From positions 1,984,001-2,048,000 of the forward strand of contig NZ_CP075523.1 of NCBI RefSeq assembly GCF_018502385.1: 64,000 bases of DNA, given 5' to 3'. This DNA is from Synechococcus sp. LA31. Lineage in GTDB: Bacteria; Cyanobacteriota; Cyanobacteriia; PCC-6307; Cyanobiaceae. This document shows positions 17,219-27,616 of the stretch, in pieces (position 1 is the first letter of the stretch; each line of letters opens with the position of its first letter). The position numbers and the translations under genes were made by a program. Below the pieces are notes generated by a model, which had not been told where the DNA came from, ran no database searches, and saw only the letters and a list, made by a program, of their open reading frames with translations.

Positions 17219-17895
17219 CTAATATTTATTTCATCAGCCAGGGGAATAGGCCCAGGTTAAGGCGTTGGGGCAGCACTATTCTCAACGTGCTTCGCCATGC
17301 AGCCGGTGTGAAGGAGATGGCAGGCCCCAAGCCGCCAAAACTTCACAGCAAAAAGACAGGCCTCGCAGTGGGCGTGGCTCCCGAAGACAAAGGTGAAGCC
17401 TTTGATGGCCTTCAAAGCGCGGCTGACGTCCCAGAAAAGCCCGACATCGAGAGGTGTGAAGAAGCAGCCGGCCTGACCGCAGAAGGCCAACCGAGGGTGA
17501 TAAAGACAGTCTGACTGGTTAAGCCGTTCGCCTATTAGCGCCCACGCCAGCAGCATTGACAGACCAACAACCAGTCCAGAAACTCGGCTCCGCCAATCAG
17601 CCGAACCCTGAATCCGCTGCCGCCAGGGAGATTTTGTCAGCTCATAAGCAGCTCCTGCAAACCCCGCGCAGCCGTGAGGCCCAAAGCCAGGGACTGCTCA
17701 AAGCAGTGACCGAACAGCGGTTTGAGCGAACGCTCCACGCGCTCGACAGTGCGCAGCGACATCAGCTTCACCAGCGAAGCCCACTCGCGCATCGGGCGTC
17801 TCAGCCCAAACCGGCCACGCTCCGCCAGCTGCAGGGGCGAGTCTTTGCGGATCGCCACCACCCACAACACCAGCGCGTAGGGCACGTAGTTTTGA
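17219..17895. other. 677-bp region without a convincing intact gene
   Basis: Open frames exist on both strands but none has a recognised product. On the minus strand, 17637 to about 17945 encodes a protein-like fragment (YALVLWVVAIRKDSPLQLAE; ASLVKLMSLRTVERVERSLK) that runs into the antisense of the transposase remnant. It may be part of another decayed mobile gene. The plus-strand frame at 17556-17951 is glutamine-rich and looks like its shadow. Confidence 0.4.
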
Positions 17896-18776
17896 CGGCA
17901 GAGGCCATCGAGCCAGAAGCCTTCCTCTTCACTCGGGACTGGAGTAGCTGAATCGAACGGGCACCCTGAACTTGACCAGCTGGTGTGCGATGGCAAAACT
18001 CTGCGTGGTTCGATCGAGCCCACCAGCGGCGGCGGTTCATTGTTCATTGCCCAAGTGACGCTCTACTCCGCCGCCTTGGGTGTGGCGATCGCTAAGGCCT
18101 GCTACGCGACCAGCGAGGACCGCAAACGAGCTGTACTCCAAAAGCTGCTTGGTGAGCTCGATCTCAAGGGTGTGCTCATCCAGGCGGATGCGCTCCACAT
18201 GCAGCAGGCGTTTTTCGACAGCTCACGGAGCGGGGGGCTGACTTCCTCCCGACGGTGAAAACCAACCAGAAAACCCTGCACCGGCAGATCGGCGATCAGC
18301 TGCATGGAAAACGCAAGATCCCTTTCCTGGCAACGGATCACGAGATCAGCCACGGCTGTGACATCACCTGGAACCTGCGGGCGAAAGAGGCTTCTGATCA
18401 CATCAAGGAGAATTGGCATGGCACCAGCTGGATCGTGGAAGTGATCGCCACGGGAATGCGTGATAGCAAGCCGTTTCAGGCCTACCACTTCTTCCTAACG
18501 AGCCTGCGCACCACACCAGAAGCACTGCTGCAACTGGCGAGAGAGCGATGGAGCCTGGAGAGCTGGCACTGGATCCGCGATACCCAGCTCCAGGAGGACA
18601 AGCACCGATACCGCGGCAACGGTGCCGGCGTGATGGCCACGCTGCGCACCGCAGCCCTGAACCTGCTGCGAATAGCCGGATTCAACTCAATCCGGGAAGG
18701 CCTGCAGGCCGTGATGCACGACATCCAAGGACTGCTGGCGATGGTCAGGCGACAGCCGGCACTTAACCCGTTTTGA
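17896..18776 (+). pseudogene. ISAs1-family transposase, truncated and frameshifted
   Basis: The frame from 17896 reads into VCDGKTLRGS, then IAQVTLYSAALGVAIA and LIQADAL, the ISAs1 catalytic core with the first acidic residue. One T appears to be missing near 18210-18214: restoring it joins AFF to RQLTERGADFLPTVKTNQKT in the downstream frame, which continues to 18776 with the C-terminal ERWSLESWHWIRDTQLQEDK signature. The N-terminal domain of roughly 100 residues is absent because a stop lies at 17893. The element is therefore dead. No inverted repeats were identified. Confidence 0.8.
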
Positions 18777-18785
18777 AATTTTGAA

Positions 18786-18929
18786 TCAGCCCTGGGCCGT
18801 ACCCAGATGCAGATCAAGAAACACTTGGTCCGGCGGCGCCGCTGACACCGCAGCGATGGCCTGATCGAGGCTGGCGACCCGGACCCGCATCTGGGGATGA
18901 GCTGCGGGCATCCCCGCCACCACAGTCAT
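18786..18929 (-). pseudogene. receiver-domain-like fragment
   Basis: A 47-residue minus-strand frame (51 from a GTG at 18941) reads HPQMRVRVASLDQAIAAVSA then PPDQVFLDLHLGTAQG, which resembles the first half of a response-regulator receiver up to the phospho-accepting Asp strand. It ends right after that motif. It is probably the remnant of a regulator gene truncated near the transposase. Confidence 0.35.
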
Positions 18930-19017
18930 TTCGTCCCCCACAAACGCAGACTCGCCACCTAAAGACTTGGCTTAGCCGCAAACGCTTGTACAATCAGGAG
19001 ACACTTTCTTTGCTGCA

Positions 19018-20934
19018 ATGCCCACAACTATTGCTGTTTTCAATCAGCCCAACATCAACGGCTCTGGCGTCGGAGACCTAGGTGACGAAAACAGCAATCT
19101 ACTCTCCATTGTTCAAAATGAGATAGACAACGGAGGCGACTATGCAATTAACGACTTAATCGTTAATTTCACCGACACCGCAAATCTTCAGACCCAGCTA
19201 TCTGGATCTGACTATTTCTTCATGACTGACATGGAGGTGCCTGATCCGACTGATGCAAGTTTTCTGCCAGCTGCAGCCGTCACTATACTGCACGATTATG
19301 TCAATGCTGGCGGCGTCATTGTTCAAACTGGCACCTTTGGCTCCAAGGATGTAGATTTTCTGAATACAATCTTTAACCTCAATCTTGCTTCGGCATCCGG
19401 CACGAGTTGGAGCAAGAACAGTTCAAATACTTCGGGTACTGATTTTGACTCAGGCCCGGCGACTCTTGTCGGCCCGAGTGCAACTGATTCGATTGATGCG
19501 TCCTCAATAGCAAACGGCACTTACACGTCATACTATGACGATGGATCTGACGCGAATAGCGTTCTGGGCAAGATTGAATATGGCAGTGGTGCGATCTTAT
19601 TTGTAGGCTTCGATTATTACGGCGCCGGTTTCAATACAGACTGGGGTCCTGGTCCGCACGTCAATGGATTTCAGAATACATCTGATTACGTAACTTTTGT
19701 GCTCCCAGCGATGCTTTCTAACGCCGCAACCTTGGCCAGCGGAGGAGCTCCTGCGGCTCCAGTAGATAGTGGTGGTGGCGGTGATTTTACTTCACCAGCA
19801 CCCGTTGTTGTTGATAACACCCCCGCCGACCCCGCTCCCGCCGGCACCAACATCCAACCCACCGACGATGACGGTGATGGCCTCCGTGAAGTCGTCACCG
19901 CCGCCGACGGCACCACCGTGGATGGCAACCGCGACGGCATCTCCGATGCCGACCAAACCCAGGTAGCGGGTCTGCGCCTCATCAATGACGGCGCTGCCGG
20001 CAGCGATTACGGCGCCCTCGTTGTGCCAGATGGTATTCAGCTTCAGGCCGTCACCCTGAGCACCGCAGCAGCTGATGGTTCTATCCCCGTCACCACAGTC
20101 GGTGGAGGCACTGTTGTCACCACCACACCCGAGGGCATCACCAATGCCTTCGCGGGGGTGATCTCCTTCAACGCTGCGGGTGTCACACCCGGTGGCACCA
20201 CAACAGCCACCATCAGCTTCCCCTCCGGTCTCCCTGCCGGCACGGGCAACGCCTACCTGCGCTTCAACTACAGCACCAATCGCTTTGAGGAGTTTGTGGA
20301 TGCCAATGGCAATCCCCTCTACACCTTCATCGACAGCGACGGTGATGGAACTGTCGACGGCGTCAGCCTCACACTTACCGATGGTGATCCCAATTGGGAT
20401 GGTGATGGTGTTGCCAACGGCACTGTGGTTGACCCCGGTTTCTTTGGTAGCGGAGAGCGCATCATCACCGGCACCAAGCGCGGCGACAGCCTGATCGGCA
20501 ATGTGCTCGCCAACATCATCAGCGGCCTCAAAGGCAACGACTGGCTCGTGGGTGATCTCGGCAACGACATCCTCAAAGGCTCCCGTGGTAAGGACGGCCT
20601 CTACGGCGGAGAAGGCGCCGATCTGATCACCGGCGGCAAAGATCGCGATCGCATCTACTACACCGATGCTTCCGAATCCACCATCGACCAGCGCGACACC
20701 GTGAAGTTCGGCAAGGTGGATCGCTTCGTATTCAGCTCCTTCGATGGCGACAGCACCACAGAAGGCCAGCAGATGCTCTCCTTCATCGGCAAACAAGCCT
20801 TCTCCGGCACCGCCGGTGAACTCCGCGCCACGCGCTCTGTGCTGGAAGCCGACACCAACGGCGACGGCCTCGCGGACTTCGCTGTGAACCTCAACGGCAA
20901 CGCTCTGATCACCGCCAGCAATCTCGTTCTCTGA
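19018..20934 (+). CDS. RTX-repeat protein with GATase-like and choice-of-anchor domains
   Basis: 638 residues, very acidic. Residues 1-235 resemble a class I glutamine-amidotransferase/ThuA-like fold (TIAVFNQP start, VNAGGVIVQTGTFG, GSGAILFVGFDYYGAG). A Pro/Ala linker follows. DDDGDG and DGNRDGISDADQ at about 281-310 begin a choice-of-anchor U-like domain. Residues 484-548 hold calcium-binding nonapeptides (GLKGNDWLVGDLGNDIL, GLYGGEGADLITGGKDRD). There is no N-terminal signal peptide, consistent with type I secretion through a C-terminal signal. The first ~700 bases are visibly more A+T-rich than the rest, so the gene looks like a recombined mosaic. Its target is unknown. Confidence 0.8.
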   Translation: MPTTIAVFNQPNINGSGVGDLGDENSNLLSIVQNEIDNGGDYAINDLIVNFTDTANLQTQLSGSDYFFMTDMEVPDPTDASFLPAAAVTILHDYVNAGGVIVQTGTFGSKDVDFLNTIFNLNLASASGTSWSKNSSNTSGTDFDSGPATLVGPSATDSIDASSIANGTYTSYYDDGSDANSVLGKIEYGSGAILFVGFDYYGAGFNTDWGPGPHVNGFQNTSDYVTFVLPAMLSNAATLASGGAPAAPVDSGGGGDFTSPAPVVVDNTPADPAPAGTNIQPTDDDGDGLREVVTAADGTTVDGNRDGISDADQTQVAGLRLINDGAAGSDYGALVVPDGIQLQAVTLSTAAADGSIPVTTVGGGTVVTTTPEGITNAFAGVISFNAAGVTPGGTTTATISFPSGLPAGTGNAYLRFNYSTNRFEEFVDANGNPLYTFIDSDGDGTVDGVSLTLTDGDPNWDGDGVANGTVVDPGFFGSGERIITGTKRGDSLIGNVLANIISGLKGNDWLVGDLGNDILKGSRGKDGLYGGEGADLITGGKDRDRIYYTDASESTIDQRDTVKFGKVDRFVFSSFDGDSTTEGQQMLSFIGKQAFSGTAGELRATRSVLEADTNGDGLADFAVNLNGNALITASNLVL

Positions 20935-20956
20935 GGCGTTATCCCTAATGCTGATG

Positions 20957-21003
20957 CCCGGTCGCCGCCAGTTTTTACTGAGGTGACCGGGTTTTCGCTT
21001 TTT
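20957..21003 (+). terminator. intrinsic terminator after RTX gene
   Basis: A 10-bp stem (20957-20966 with 20982-20991, one G-T pair) is followed by TTTTCGCTTTTT. The remaining bases to the recombinase stop at 21234 contain no convincing gene. Confidence 0.85.
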
Positions 21004-21233
21004 GATCGGCCCATGCTTCAGCACTCAATTCCTTTCTCTTACCGATGTGCCGGAACAGCTGAGGTTCTATAGAGCTCCGCTACATCCCGATCGCTCCTGC
21101 CCTTCTGCCTCAGTCACCGCAGCATTTCCATTCTCGCATCGGCTAAAGAACCGATTCCCTCGCCAGCCCCTGGACGAGGATGAGTTCAACCTCATCCGGG
21201 TTATCAACAACCAAAAGCAGCAGATTGACAAGC

Positions 21234-22527
<1,294 letters not shown>

Positions 22528-22560
22528 TTGCGGCGACAGCCGCATCGGCATTATGGAGCT

Positions 22561-22937
22561 TGAAAGCAGGCGAGGTGATCGCGACCGGCGCCCGCGTCGG
22601 TTGAGGAAAGTCCGGGCTCCCCAATGGCCAGGCTTGCTGGGTAACGCCCAGTGCGGGTGACCGTGAGGAGAGTGCCACAGAAACACACCGCCGATGGCCC
22701 TCTGGGCACAGGCAAGGGTGCAAAGGTGCGGTAAGAGCGCACCAGCAGCATCGAGAGGTGCTGGCTCGGTAAACCCCGGCTAGGAGCAAGGCCCAGGGAC
22801 AACGGTTGGCCATGACACCCGTCCCGCTCAAAGCGCGCCGCTCGAGGCCACCGGTAACGGTGGTCCCAGACAGATGATCACCCCCGGTCCGGCAACCCCG
22901 GCCCGGTGAACAGAACCCGGCTTACGTCCTGCTTTCA
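22561..22937 (+). ncRNA. rnpB: RNase P RNA, bacterial class A
   Basis: About 377 bases. Terminal stem P1 is formed by GAAAGCAGG (22562-22570) and CCTGCTTTC (22928-22936). Conserved core elements are present in order: GAGGAAAGTCCGGGCTCC, CAGAAACACACCGCC, GGTAAGAGCGCACCAGCAG, GGTAAACCCCGG and the 3' ACAGAACCCGGCTTACG. It processes tRNA 5' ends with the protein RnpA. Confidence 0.97.
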
Positions 22938-22969
22938 CCCTCTCCACCAGACCACCTGAACCAGCAGCG

Positions 22970-24394
22970 GTGTTGTCCTCCCTGATCCACCCCTCCAGGC
23001 AGCCGTTCGTGATCCTGGCGGTGCTTTACACCGCCGTGCTGTTCAGCTCTACAGCGCTTCAGCACTACCTGCTGGGCTCTCAGGTCTGGGATCTGGGCAT
23101 CTTCGAACAGTTCAATTGGCTGATTGCCAACGGCAACATCAACCAGATCAGCAGCCTGCGCAACATCACGCCTCTGCAGGACCACTTCTCCCTGCTGCTG
23201 CTGCCGATCTCGCTGGTGTACAAGCTGTCGCCCAACGCCTACACGTTGCTGGCGCTCCAATCGATCGCCCTGGGCAGCATGCCGGCTGTTGCGGCTGACC
23301 TATGCCTGCGCCAAGGCATCAGCCGCAGGCTCACCTGGGCCCTGGCCCTCGCCATCGTGCTCTCCCCCTACTGCTTCCTGGTGAATCGAGGGGATTTCCA
23401 CCCGGATGTGCTCACCCTGCCGCTGATGCTGGTGGCGATCCGGGAGGCTGATCAAAAGAGACGCTGGCTCTACTACCCCTGCCTGCTGCTCACCCTGTTC
23501 GCCAAGAACGCCCAGGCCCTCTTTGGCATTGGTCTCAGTCTCTACGCCCTGGCCAAGGGCCAACGGGCACGGGCCGGCATCACGTTGGCCATCTCGCTGT
23601 TGTGGTGGTTTGTGGCCACGGAACTGTCGTCCGCGGGTGGCGATCACGTGGGTATTCGCCTGGCCTACTTAGGCGACAGCAAGCTCGAGATTCTCACCAC
23701 CCTGGTCACACGGCCATGGGTGGTCTTCAACGAAGCGCCACCGGATTCGATCCTGCTCTACAGCCTCGGGCTCTCCCTGCCCTTCCTGGCACTCATGGGC
23801 CGGTCGTCGTGGAGAGCATTGCTGGGCTGCACGCCGATCTATCTCACCAACATCATTTCCGCCTCGAGCATCCAGCGGGAACTGAATCATCACTATTCGA
23901 TCGGCATCGTGGCCTTCCTGATCGGTGGCTGCATCGATGCCCTAACCCACGCCCATCCACCCAGCCTGCAACGGGCAAAGCGCATCGTGCTCGCCACGCT
24001 GCTGCTCGCGATGGCCGCTTTCCTGGGCTACGGGCGGGTGTCGTATTTCAGCTCCCGTTATCTACCGCGCCTACAAGAAGCAAAGGATTTCCAGCAGGCG
24101 AAGCGGCTGATTCAGCCCAGCGATTCTGTGCTCACCATCGCCAATTACGCCGCGCACATGGCCGGGCGGCCCATGGTGAAGCAGTTGGAGAAACCGGGTT
24201 ACGGGGCGGTGGATCAGTACAACTGGATTGTGCTGCCGGCAGCGGATGTGCCCATCAACATCGGCGGGAAGCTCAAGCCAGTGAAGCGATCCAAGATTGG
24301 CGACACCGTGGCCAGCATCCGCGAGCAGGCCGAAGCCGCCCAGATGGAATGCCGTTCTGCCAATGCGTCGATCGTGCTCTGCTCCCAACCCTGA
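22970..24394 (+). CDS. DUF2079 polytopic membrane protein
   Basis: 474 residues from a GTG start 33 bases after rnpB. The N-terminus (FVILAVLYTAVLFSSTALQH, then SQVWDLGIFEQFNW) is characteristic of DUF2079 proteins, and about ten hydrophobic segments follow, with a soluble C-terminal tail of about 100 residues (QPSDSVLTIANYAAHMAGRP). The family resembles membrane glycosyltransferases of the GT-C fold, with the acidic WDLGIF loop at the position of a catalytic Asp; that function is inference. No partner genes are adjacent. Confidence 0.8.
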   Translation: MLSSLIHPSRQPFVILAVLYTAVLFSSTALQHYLLGSQVWDLGIFEQFNWLIANGNINQISSLRNITPLQDHFSLLLLPISLVYKLSPNAYTLLALQSIALGSMPAVAADLCLRQGISRRLTWALALAIVLSPYCFLVNRGDFHPDVLTLPLMLVAIREADQKRRWLYYPCLLLTLFAKNAQALFGIGLSLYALAKGQRARAGITLAISLLWWFVATELSSAGGDHVGIRLAYLGDSKLEILTTLVTRPWVVFNEAPPDSILLYSLGLSLPFLALMGRSSWRALLGCTPIYLTNIISASSIQRELNHHYSIGIVAFLIGGCIDALTHAHPPSLQRAKRIVLATLLLAMAAFLGYGRVSYFSSRYLPRLQEAKDFQQAKRLIQPSDSVLTIANYAAHMAGRPMVKQLEKPGYGAVDQYNWIVLPAADVPINIGGKLKPVKRSKIGDTVASIREQAEAAQMECRSANASIVLCSQP

Positions 24395-24419
24395 GCCTGC
24401 GTAGAAGCGCTCCGCTGCC

Positions 24420-25163
24420 ATGCCCAACACCCTCACCCCAGAGCGAAGGCAACAACTGCAACGGCTGCTGCAGCGGATCGGGATCGATCCCTCTGCTCCT
24501 GCCTTTGAGGCAGCCGATGCTCCTGGGCTCTCGGCTGTGGATGAGGCACTCACTCACACATCGGCCGGCCTAGCACTCAACCATGAGCAGTTGGAGTTTC
24601 TGGGGGATGCGGTGCTGCGCCTGGCTGCCAGTGAATATCTCGAGCGCCACCACCCTCAGCTATCGGTGGGTGAGCGCTCAGCCCTGCGCTCGCAACTGGT
24701 GAGTGACCGCTGGCTGGCCGACGTGGGCGAGGCCATCGCAATCAGCGATGCAATCCGAATCGGCCACAAAGCCAGCGGCGACGCCACCGCCGCCGCAACC
24801 CTGCGGGCGGAAGCCACCGAAGCCCTGATTGGAGCCCTCTACCGCGCCTCTGGGTCGCTGGAGCCGATCCATCGCTGGCTCACACCGAGCTGGGCGCACA
24901 CCAGCAGTGCCGTGCTCAGCGATCCCCATCGAGGCAACAGCAAATCTGCCTTGCAGGAATGGAGCCAGGCCAAGGGTCTGGGCTTACCCGATTACCGCAC
25001 GACCGAAAAAAGCCAACGCCACGGCGACCCCCGCCGCTTCCACTGCCGCGTGACCCTCAAAAACGCACCCTCGGCCGAAGGCTGGGGAGGCTCCCGCCGC
25101 CAGGCCGAGCAGGAGGCCGCCCGCGCCGCTTTTGAGCAGATCAGGCCTGCTCGAGAATCCTGA
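24420..25163 (+). CDS. rnc: ribonuclease III
   Basis: 247 residues, usual length. It cleaves double-stranded RNA in rRNA and mRNA processing. The nuclease signature HEQLEFLGDAVLRLAAS is present with the second acidic cluster EATEALIGALY, and a C-terminal double-stranded-RNA-binding domain (KSALQEWSQAKGLGLPDY ... GWGGSRRQAEQEAARAAFE) follows. The stop overlaps the convergent ndhS gene by 23 bases. Confidence 0.95.
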   Translation: MPNTLTPERRQQLQRLLQRIGIDPSAPAFEAADAPGLSAVDEALTHTSAGLALNHEQLEFLGDAVLRLAASEYLERHHPQLSVGERSALRSQLVSDRWLADVGEAIAISDAIRIGHKASGDATAAATLRAEATEALIGALYRASGSLEPIHRWLTPSWAHTSSAVLSDPHRGNSKSALQEWSQAKGLGLPDYRTTEKSQRHGDPRRFHCRVTLKNAPSAEGWGGSRRQAEQEAARAAFEQIRPARES

Positions 25164-25323
25164 GGGGCATGGTCACGAGCTTGTCCCAGTTGCCGCCTTC
25201 AAACAGCACGGCGGCGCTGCGGCCACTGATGCGCTGCACGAAGCCCTGGTAGCCGTTGTAGATGGAGGTGACATCGCGAACTACCACGGTGGAGCCCGGC
25301 AGGATCGGCAGGGTGTCAGCCAT
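25141..25323 (-). CDS. ndhS: NAD(P)H dehydrogenase subunit S
   Basis: 60 residues from the ATG at 25323. An SH3-like domain with [19 protein letters not shown] and [15 protein letters not shown] matches NdhS, the peripheral subunit that forms the ferredoxin-docking site of the photosynthetic NDH-1 complex. An upstream in-frame ATG at 25350 would add nine residues that look non-conserved. Its 3' end overlaps rnc tail to tail. Confidence 0.9.
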   Translation of the reverse strand: MADTLPILPGSTVVVRDVTSIYNGYQGFVQRISGRSAAVLFEGGNWDKLVTMPLRILEQA

Positions 25324-25379
25324 GGGTGCGGCGCGCGCGTGCACAGCCATTATCGAGGCTGATGGTGCGGGGTGGGCCC

Positions 25380-26006
25380 ATGGCCGAGGAGCAAGAGCTG
25401 CTGGTGGTGGGCCGGGTGGTGTCCGCCCAGGGCCTGCGCGGTGAACTGCGGGTGAACCCCATGAGCGACTTTCCCGAGCGCTTCACCCGCCCCGGCCCCC
25501 GCTGGCTTCAAACGCGCGACGGCGCAGCCCGGGAGGTGACGCTGCTCAGCGGGCGCCAGTTGCCGGGCAAAGAACTGTTCGTGATCCAGCTAGAGGGCGT
25601 CAACGACCGCAGCGGCGCCGAAGCGTTGGTGGGGCAGGAGCTAATGGTCCCCGCAGCCGATCGCCCCAAACTCGCCTCAGGCGAGTTTCACCTGATGGAT
25701 CTGGTGGGCCTGGAGGTGCGGCTATTGGAAGGCACCGATCCCCAGGGCCAGCCACAACCCGGGCGCTGCATTGGCACGGTGAAGGATCTGATCCACGCCG
25801 GCAACGATCTGCTGGAGGTGGAACCAGCCAGCGGCGGCACGCCGTTGTGGATTCCCTTTGTGGAAGCGATCGTGCCCGAGGTGCAGCTCGAGGCGGGCTG
25901 GATCGGGATCACGCCGCCACCGGGCCTGCTGGACCTGGGAGCCCGCACCGACACCGATGCCCAGGCCGAGGAGGCTGCTCCAAACAACATGCCGGAGAGC
26001 CGCTAA
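25380..26006 (+). CDS. rimM: 16S rRNA maturation factor RimM
   Basis: About 208 residues from the ATG at 25380 (in-frame ATGs at 25326 and 25362 are possible). The N-terminal beta-barrel ([17 protein letters not shown]) and the PRC-barrel ([16 protein letters not shown] ... GNDLLEV ... [13 protein letters not shown]) are complete. It binds ribosomal protein S19 during 30S head assembly. The gene is divergent from ndhS with only 56 bases between starts. Confidence 0.93.
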   Translation: MAEEQELLVVGRVVSAQGLRGELRVNPMSDFPERFTRPGPRWLQTRDGAAREVTLLSGRQLPGKELFVIQLEGVNDRSGAEALVGQELMVPAADRPKLASGEFHLMDLVGLEVRLLEGTDPQGQPQPGRCIGTVKDLIHAGNDLLEVEPASGGTPLWIPFVEAIVPEVQLEAGWIGITPPPGLLDLGARTDTDAQAEEAAPNNMPESR

Positions 26007-26075
26007 TCGGTTGCAGGGTTGCGGGCTTGGGCTGGAATAGTTGCAAGCTGAGATGGCTTCGTGCCAAGCCCGCCC

Positions 26076-27554
26076 ATGCCAGGCCTCGTTCCCGTGATCC
26101 TCTGCGGCGGCACCGGCACGCGGCTGTGGCCCCTCTCGCGCGCCAGCTATCCCAAGCAGTACTGGGCTCTTGGGGGCGATGGTGACGACACCCTCCTGCA
26201 GCAGACCCACCAGCGACTGAGCGGCATTCAGGGCCTGCGGCCACCGCTGCTGATCTGCAACGAAGACCACCGCTTCATCGTGGCTGAGCAGATGCGCCAG
26301 ATCGGCGTGGAGCCTGCGGCCATCCTGCTGGAGCCGATGGGCCGCAACACCGCCCCGGCCGTGGCAGTGGCCGCCCTGCAGGCCACCGCCAGTGGCGATG
26401 ACCCGCTGCTGCTGGTGCTGGCGGCCGACCACCTGATCCGCGATGCAGCCGGCTTCCGCAGTGCCGTGGAAGCGGGCATGGCCACTGCCGAGGCCGGCCA
26501 GCTGGTGACCTTCGGCATCGTGCCCACCGCACCCGAAACGGGATACGGCTACATCGAGGCCGCGCAGCCCTTAACCAACGCCAACCCAACCGCTGCCAGC
26601 ACACCGGTGCCGATCGCGCGGTTTGTGGAGAAACCGGATCGCGCCACCGCCGAGCAGTTTCTGGCTAGTGGCCGCTTCACCTGGAACAGCGGCATGTTCC
26701 TGTTCAAAGCCAGCGCAATTCTGGCGGAGCTGGAGCGACTGGCCCCGGAGGTGGTGAGCGCCTGCCGCGCAGCTCTCGAGCACGACAGCGAAGACCTGGA
26801 TTTCCTGCGGCTGGAGCGGGAGGCCTTTGCCGGCTGCCCCAACGTGGCCATCGACGTGGCGGTGATGGAGCGCACCGACAGGGGCGCTGTGCTGCCCTTG
26901 AACGCCGGCTGGAGCGATGTGGGCAGCTGGAGTGCCCTGTGGGAAACAGCCGAGCAAGATGCCTGCGGCAACGTGCTGCGCGGCCGCGTGATCAGCGAGG
27001 CCAGCAGCAACTGCTATCTGCGCAGTGAGCACCGCCTGGTGGTGGGCCTGGGCGTGGAGAATCTCGTGGTGGTGGAAACCGACGACGTGGTGCTGGTGGC
27101 CCACCGCGACCGCGCTCAAGATGTGAAAACGATCGTGGGACTGCTGGAGCGCGAAGGAGCACCGGAGAGCAAGGCCCACCGCCGCATCTACCGTCCCTGG
27201 GGCAGCTACGACGGCATCACCGAAGGTGAGCGCTGGCAGGTGAAGAAGATTGTGGTGAATCCCGGCGCCAGCCTGTCGCTGCAGAGACACCATCACCGCG
27301 CCGAGCACTGGATCGTGGTGCAAGGCACAGCCGTGGTGGAACGCGATGGCCAGGAGCAATTCGTCGGCGAAAATCAGAGCACCTACATCCCGCTGGGCTG
27401 CAAACACCGGCTCTCCAATCCCGGCAAGATCCCGGTGGAGATGATCGAAGTGCAGAGCGGGCCTTATCTGGGCGAAGACGACATCGTGCGCTTTGAAGAC
27501 CTCTACGGGCGAAGCGAAACACCCGAAACATCGAAAAAGGCCGGCGGAGAGTGA
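26076..27554 (+). CDS. manC: mannose-1-phosphate guanylyltransferase / mannose-6-phosphate isomerase
   Basis: About 492 residues from the ATG at 26076 (a GTG at 26061 is possible). The nucleotidyltransferase domain starts with VPVILCGGTGTRLWPLSR and includes FVEKPDRATAEQFL and WNSGMFLF. The C-terminal type II isomerase cupin is recognised by RPWGSYDGITEGERWQVKK and HHHRAEHWIVVQGTA. It makes GDP-mannose for polysaccharide. It stands alone on this strand, convergent with galE, another nucleotide-sugar gene. Confidence 0.93.
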   Translation: MPGLVPVILCGGTGTRLWPLSRASYPKQYWALGGDGDDTLLQQTHQRLSGIQGLRPPLLICNEDHRFIVAEQMRQIGVEPAAILLEPMGRNTAPAVAVAALQATASGDDPLLLVLAADHLIRDAAGFRSAVEAGMATAEAGQLVTFGIVPTAPETGYGYIEAAQPLTNANPTAASTPVPIARFVEKPDRATAEQFLASGRFTWNSGMFLFKASAILAELERLAPEVVSACRAALEHDSEDLDFLRLEREAFAGCPNVAIDVAVMERTDRGAVLPLNAGWSDVGSWSALWETAEQDACGNVLRGRVISEASSNCYLRSEHRLVVGLGVENLVVVETDDVVLVAHRDRAQDVKTIVGLLEREGAPESKAHRRIYRPWGSYDGITEGERWQVKKIVVNPGASLSLQRHHHRAEHWIVVQGTAVVERDGQEQFVGENQSTYIPLGCKHRLSNPGKIPVEMIEVQSGPYLGEDDIVRFEDLYGRSETPETSKKAGGE

Positions 27555-27570
27555 AGCGAGCCCGTCTTCA

Positions 27571-27590
27571 ATGCTGAATCAAGTCAGCAT
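27571..27590. terminator. 7-bp perfect hairpin between manC and galE
   Basis: ATGCTGA pairs with TCAGCAT around a 6-base loop in the gap between two convergent genes. There is no T tract, so bidirectional termination is only a possibility. Confidence 0.35.
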
Positions 27591-27616
27591 CTCGTCTCTC
27601 AATCGCCGAGCTTTGA

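Noticed and set aside
17104-17514. 136-residue plus-strand frame between regulator and transposase
   Set aside because: Starts antisense to the regulator N-terminus, polar composition, no domain, no good start site.
18960-19017. Sigma-70 promoter (TTGGCT and TACAAT) just before the RTX gene
   Set aside because: Its predicted start point would fall after the GGAG ribosome-binding site, so the fit is inconsistent.
19792-21024. 410-residue minus-strand frame over the RTX gene
   Set aside because: Repetitive Gly/Ala/Val composition is the reverse of the Asp/Gly/Thr repeats of the real gene.
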